A DNA stretch of 64,000 nt from Ceratopteris richardii (Eukaryota > Streptophyta > Polypodiopsida > Polypodiales > Pteridaceae), in the NCBI GenBank assembly GCA_020310875.1, contig CM035416.1, forward strand, positions 71,749,983 through 71,813,982. Direction: 5' to 3'. The position numbers were made by a program, and so were the translations under genes. The notes beneath the pieces were generated by a model. It made no database searches, had not been told where the DNA came from, and worked only from the letters and a program-made list of their open reading frames with translations. Below are positions 59,391-64,000 of the stretch, one piece after another (positions within the stretch are counted from its first letter, which is position 1; each line of letters begins with the position of its first letter).

Positions 59391-62300
59391 CCATAAACCT
59401 CTTTCCATAGGAGTGGCAATAGGTTTGCAATCTTCAAGGCCAAAATGTTGCAAAAATGTGTCAATATATATTTTTTGACACAAAGCCATTCCCCCATCAA
59501 ATTACATAAATTGAATGCTCAAATAATGATGCAAATGCTCCAAATTTAACATCTCAAAAGAGGCATGCAAATTAGCCTTAAATTCAACAATATGCATCTC
59601 ATTAGGACCAGTGAGAAGCATGTCATCAACATACACAACAATGATCAAAAGTACATCATCTACATGCTTAACATATAAGGTGCTCTAAGTTGAACTGTTC
59701 TCAAAACCATGTACAATCAAGTAGGCATTTATCTTTTCATGCGAAGCACATGGTCTTGCTTCAAACCATATAATCCATTTTTCAACTTGCACACTTTGTT
59801 TTCAGCCCCTTTTTACAAAAAACCATGGGGATGAAATACATACACTTCTTCATGTAAGTCAAAACTCAAAAATGTAGTTTTAATGTTCAACTAATGTACA
59901 TTCCAACCATGATGATCTGCAAGTACACAAATGCTACAAACAATGGTCATTCGGCAAGTGGGCGCAAAGATCTCATCAAAATCAATGCCCCTCTCTTAAG
60001 CATAACCTTTTGCAACAAGGCTAGCCTTATACCTCTAATGTATCACACACAATACCATGTACCATTCTTCATAATAGCATCATATTCTAATTGCATAGCA
60101 GCCATCGAGTTTTTTGAATTTTGTGCTCCATCAAAAGAAAGAGGATCATTCTCATCACAAAGACTAGAGGCATCCATTGCATAGCATTTTGATACAGAAG
60201 AAGCACTATGAGAACTTAAATGAGTATGATATGAAAAAGATGCATCTATTTTGTTAGCTCTTAAAGTTTTCACAAGCCATTTAGGCATAGTTTTTGCCTC
60301 CTCTATATTAGCTCTCTCATCAACAAGTGCATCACGTAAATGTGCATAAAAAATGGGATGATTTACATCATCATGTGGAACCTCAAAAGGCTAAGAAATT
60401 GCCTCATTTGGACTAGCACTTGACAACACACCTGTAAAAAGAGGCAGCAAAGTGTCATACACATCTTCAAAGCTAACTAATGTCTCCATAATACATGAAA
60501 GTAATGGCTAAATTGCATCTTCCACAAAAACAATATCACAACTAACCAAAATGCATTTATTCTATGGATGATATAGTTGATAGCCTTTGCTTTTGGAGCT
60601 GTACCCAACAAAAATACATTTCACTATTTATCATCCAGTTTCTTGCATCATTGTTTAGGCACTTATGCATATCCGAGACAACCAAAGGCATGTATATGAG
60701 CAACAGATAGCTTGTGACTATGCCAAGCCTCATATTTCAATGCTTTGGTTGGGACACGTGTTAAGTACATACACTGCACACATAACAACCTCAAGCGAGA
60801 AGCCATGTGGTAAAGCTTGTCTTTTGACCATACACCTTGCCATGTCCATCAGAGATCTATTCTTTCTTTTTGAAGCTCCATTTTCTTAAGGTTTATAGGG
60901 CACTTTACAGGGATCTTTTATCCCACTCTTAGTGAGAAATGCATTAAAATTAGAAGACATGCATTTCCCCCCTCAATCAGAATGGAGGGTGCCCAATTTA
61001 GATGCTTATAGATTTTCAGCCATAACCAAAGACCTTTTAAAGCACACAAACACTTCAGACTTTGCTTTCAATGGATAAACACATACATGCCTGGAAACAA
61101 GCTACAATTTTTGAGAAGCTCTAACTGAACCATCTTTAGGGAAGGAAGAATGTTGCATTTTGCCCAACATACAACCTTCATATACATGTTTACAAGGCAC
61201 CTCAAGTTTGGGCAGAGAGGACACCATATCAGATTTTTGTAGGCATAGCAAACTAGCATAAACTAGATGACCAAAGTGTGCATGCCAAAGCTTTGTATGT
61301 GAGATAGCGTGAGAATCTTGAACTGCACACATTGTATCATTCATAGATTTTGCATAGTCTATGAGCTTATACAACCCATGACACAAAATGCGAGAAGCAA
61401 TAATGACATCGCCATTTGAAAGATCATGAATTCTACACCTGTCATCAACAAGCCAATCTTGGCTAATGTTGAAACTGACAATGTATTTTTCTTGATCCTT
61501 GGCATATACAATGCATCTGAAAAAGGGCTACCTAAAACTTGCTAGAGAAAGCAAGGGTTGATAACCCTTTTGTCCCCCTCATGGGGGGTCCACTTGCTTT
61601 TAATCTTGGTGTTTTGAGGAAAAACACTTTATGATGTTTCAAAGGAGGGACTTCTTACAAATGGAAATTTTTTACCTAAATGGAAAAGAGATTTATTGAT
61701 TGACCACTCTTTAGGAAGACTTCCAAAGTTAAAGTTGAAAGCACATCTCTCTTTCTAGATATTCCAATTTGGCAACCAGTTTTGAACAAGTCTTTATGAC
61801 ATTATCATTTCCTTTAGAGTATTTGCAAAACTATTTCTGTTTTTGTGTTCCTCATCATCTTTGTCTTCCTTCTTTGCCTCTTTTGTGGCCCGTTTCAGAA
61901 AACTCTTTATGACATGATAATTTCCTTTACAATATTTGCAAAACTATTTTTGCTTTTCTATTTTCTTCTAGTCTTTGTCTTCCTTCTTTGTCTGTGCAAC
62001 ATAAGCGAAATTTTGGTTACTCGTATATGAGCTCCATTTACCCTTGCCCTTCTGACTAGCTAAGAAAGCTTGATCTACAACACACATAATAGATATGTTC
62101 TAGCTAGACTGATCTTCATGCAACAAAACAGAGACTAAGTCCTCAAATGTTAAGGCATTTGGATTTCCTTTCATCATCAATTGAACATTAGAAGCAAAAC
62201 TCTTATATGAATATGGAAGAACATTAAGAATAGTATGCACAAGTCAACTATCTAGTAGGACTTCATAAGTAGAAATCAAAATTTTTTTCATAAAATCTCC

Positions 62301-62720
62301 TTCATTCATATGCTCACTCTCCAACTCTTTTTAGAAGTAAGCAACACAAGCCTCATTTCTTGCCTGATATAAAGTGTTAAGTGTATCCCATGTATCCTTT
62401 GTTGTTTTGCAAGAGCGAATATCAGGGATAATGGCACATTTGATAAACAAGGCTATCAATGCATGTGTTTGAGCACCCTACCATCCCAACAAAGTTTCTC
62501 TATGGTAGGTGTAACCGGAATCCCAACAGGAAGAGGAATCTAAAGATCATCATCTTCAGCACCATCTACTTCACCTTCACTAACTGTACTCTTAGGTGTA
62601 GTAGGGTGTTTTTTAATACCCTACATAATATTCCATAATCCTTTTACAGGTAATTGGTACCATCCTACTTGTCCACAAAAACCAACATACGGAATACATC
62701 ATTGCTTTCAGCCATGGTGG
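59391..62720 (-). mobile_element. Copia-B4: inverted Ty1/copia fragment
   Basis: Same family as Copia-B1 to B3, on the minus strand. Gag begins near 62715 (MAESNDVF), protease and GAG-pre-integrase remnants lie at about 61540-61090, integrase remnants to about 60900, and RT at about 60290-59400 with the YVDD loop near 59637-59625. RNase H and the 3' LTR are missing at the 59390 junction. The 5' side is cut by the Gypsy-C2 insertion. It is an old fossil with many breaks. Confidence 0.75.
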
Positions 62721-63310
62721 TGTAGCTCAAGCATAAGCACCACCTCCTTTACTTGTCAATCCGCGGAGACGTGAGGACCGGTATGAAGACCACGAGCAAG
62801 TGAAAGCACAAGTGCGTGAGTGAAAGCGCACAAACATGCACACACATACACACACGCGCATAAGGTGAGATCAAAGAGAGGAACAATGGAAAGCTTGGAT
62901 TGCAAAAGAGTTCTCTTACAAAAGCTCTATTCTCTAAACAAGCTAACCTCAAAAATGAGCTCTCTAGCTCTTTTTATAGTTTTTTGACTAGTTTTGGCAC
63001 TGTCCAGACCTAGTGTCCGGCCTAGTTAAAAATTAGGTTCCAGGGTTTATTTGAGGGCTCAAACGAAGTCTAAAAATTATGAAAATTGGTACGATGGTAC
63101 TTCTAATACTCCTCAAGCTCGAGGACTCCTCGGCTTGAACAGAATGGAGTTATAAAAATAGATAGTGGTATTTACAATGGTTTTTAGTGATGAAAATCAC
63201 TATTTTTGTAGGGGATTCTTCTGAAAATTTGACATACACTTCTTGGAGCTCCCTACTTGCTCCCTTTCCTTGTGTGTCCACCTTTTGATGTGCTTCCATG
63301 AGCTTCAACA
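62721..63310 (-). repeat. Gypsy-C2 3' LTR
   Basis: About 590 bp. The minus strand runs TGTTGAAGCTCATGG to GAGCTACA. It is clearly the same family as the Gypsy-C LTR but more diverged than the two Gypsy-C LTRs are from each other. Confidence 0.9.
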
Positions 63311-63328
63311 CTCCCCCCCCTCTCGAGT
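63311..63328 (-). promoter_or_regulatory. Gypsy-C2 polypurine tract
   Basis: On the minus strand CTCGAGAGGGGGGGGGAG precedes the LTR, the same as in Gypsy-C. Confidence 0.85.
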
Positions 63329-64000
63329 CTGTCGTCCCTGACAGACCCTTGTTGTAGTGGTTGTTCCAAGTAGTGCCTTGAGAGGGAGTGTCCCTTCTGT
63401 ATGAACAAAAGTTGTCTGACTTCCAGATGTGTCTGGTTCTCCATCTATCACTGTGAGTCTTTGCAAGTTGTAGTCTCTTGGTATGTGCTTCTTCCTTGGA
63501 TTCCAGCTTGACTGTGTCGTTGTGAGTCTCCGTTGATGTTTTCTAGATCTTCCACAGTTGATGTTCATAGTAGTCATGCCAAGTACTCATAACCCATATT
63601 GCGTGATGGGTAAGTGTGTTTGTGCAAGGGTTGAGGAGAATATGTGCCTTGTGCACGGCCTTGTAATGTAGCCGTATGCATGCTTACTTGGGAAATGCAT
63701 TGGAAGAAGTATGGTGCAAAAATTGGGGGTCTTGAGCTAAGTGCTCAAGGGTATGCCGACAAAGAGGTTTCCTAAGCTATCATGGTTATGATGCTTCCAA
63801 GGTAAAGATACTTACCATGGAGAAGGCCGATGGATGTTCATCTCTTCGTGTTGTACACTCGGCCTTTGGGATGGAACATTGTTGATGAATGTCCGTGTTG
63901 ATGGTCCACTGATGAGATCTTTTGAGTGGTAGATCCTGTCTCCTCCTTTCAACGCATCATTTGCCAAATACTGAGAATTGAATTTCTTTATATTCCTTGA

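Larger units (their letters stand above)
62721..64000 (-). mobile_element. Gypsy-C2: 3' end of a second Gypsy-C-type element
   Basis: On the minus strand: 3' non-coding region (64000-63329) matching 41480-42318 of Gypsy-C, then the polypurine tract, then the 3' LTR ending TAGCTACA-type at 62721. The element continues beyond the window. It sits in Copia-B4 just upstream of the gag ATG, in the same relative orientation as Gypsy-C in Copia-B2. CCACC after the LTR is the expected target duplication, but its partner lies outside the window. Confidence 0.85.

Overview
This window is plant nuclear DNA, about two-thirds retroelement. The organism is probably a fern or other seed-free vascular plant. 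That is an inference from the style of the PPR remnant (PLS-type repeats), the very large divergent LTR elements and the AT-rich spacers; no marker gene settles it. Two host signals stand out. One is a three-exon gene of unknown function on the minus strand (6609-4997). The other is a 3.4 kb unit bounded by near-identical 207-bp inverted repeats (17118-20557) that holds broken pieces of two unrelated host genes, a PPR protein and an ABC1-type kinase.

Layout. 1-4974: 3' part of a large Ty3/gypsy element (Gypsy-A) with an extra protease-like domain and a coiled-coil ORF downstream of integrase. 4997-6609: the spliced gene. 7110-9627: a decayed L1-type LINE. 9628-22998: a tandemly duplicated block made of repeat X, a microsatellite, repeat Y and a Ty1/copia element (Copia-B). 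The second copy is interrupted by the inverted-repeat unit. 23006-42944: a complete 19.9 kb gypsy element (Gypsy-C), with LTRs, a tRNA-Asp-type primer site, a polypurine tract and a 5-bp target duplication, inserted into the gag of Copia-B2. Inside Gypsy-C lies a whole, young Ty1/copia element (Copia-D, 33430-39862). Copia-D sits within a 7.5 kb segment of Gypsy-C that is inverted. Copia-B2 resumes at 42945 and ends near 45529.

45534-64000: AT-rich spacer; a third Copia-B fragment framed by two 96-bp direct repeats; an inverted copy of repeat X; a gag-only gypsy derivative with its own target duplication (Gypsy-E, 51691-55835); a chromovirus fragment with a chromodomain (56625-59390); a fourth, inverted Copia-B fragment; and the 3' end of a second Gypsy-C-type element running off the window.

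The best candidates for something undescribed are the second retropepsin-like domain placed 3' of integrase in Gypsy-A and Gypsy-C, the duplicated integrase zinc module in Gypsy-C, the 168-bp/35-bp palindrome-rich array in the Gypsy-C leader, the orphan spliced gene, and the inverted-repeat unit carrying host gene pieces. All family calls were made by eye from translated motifs; no database search was possible.
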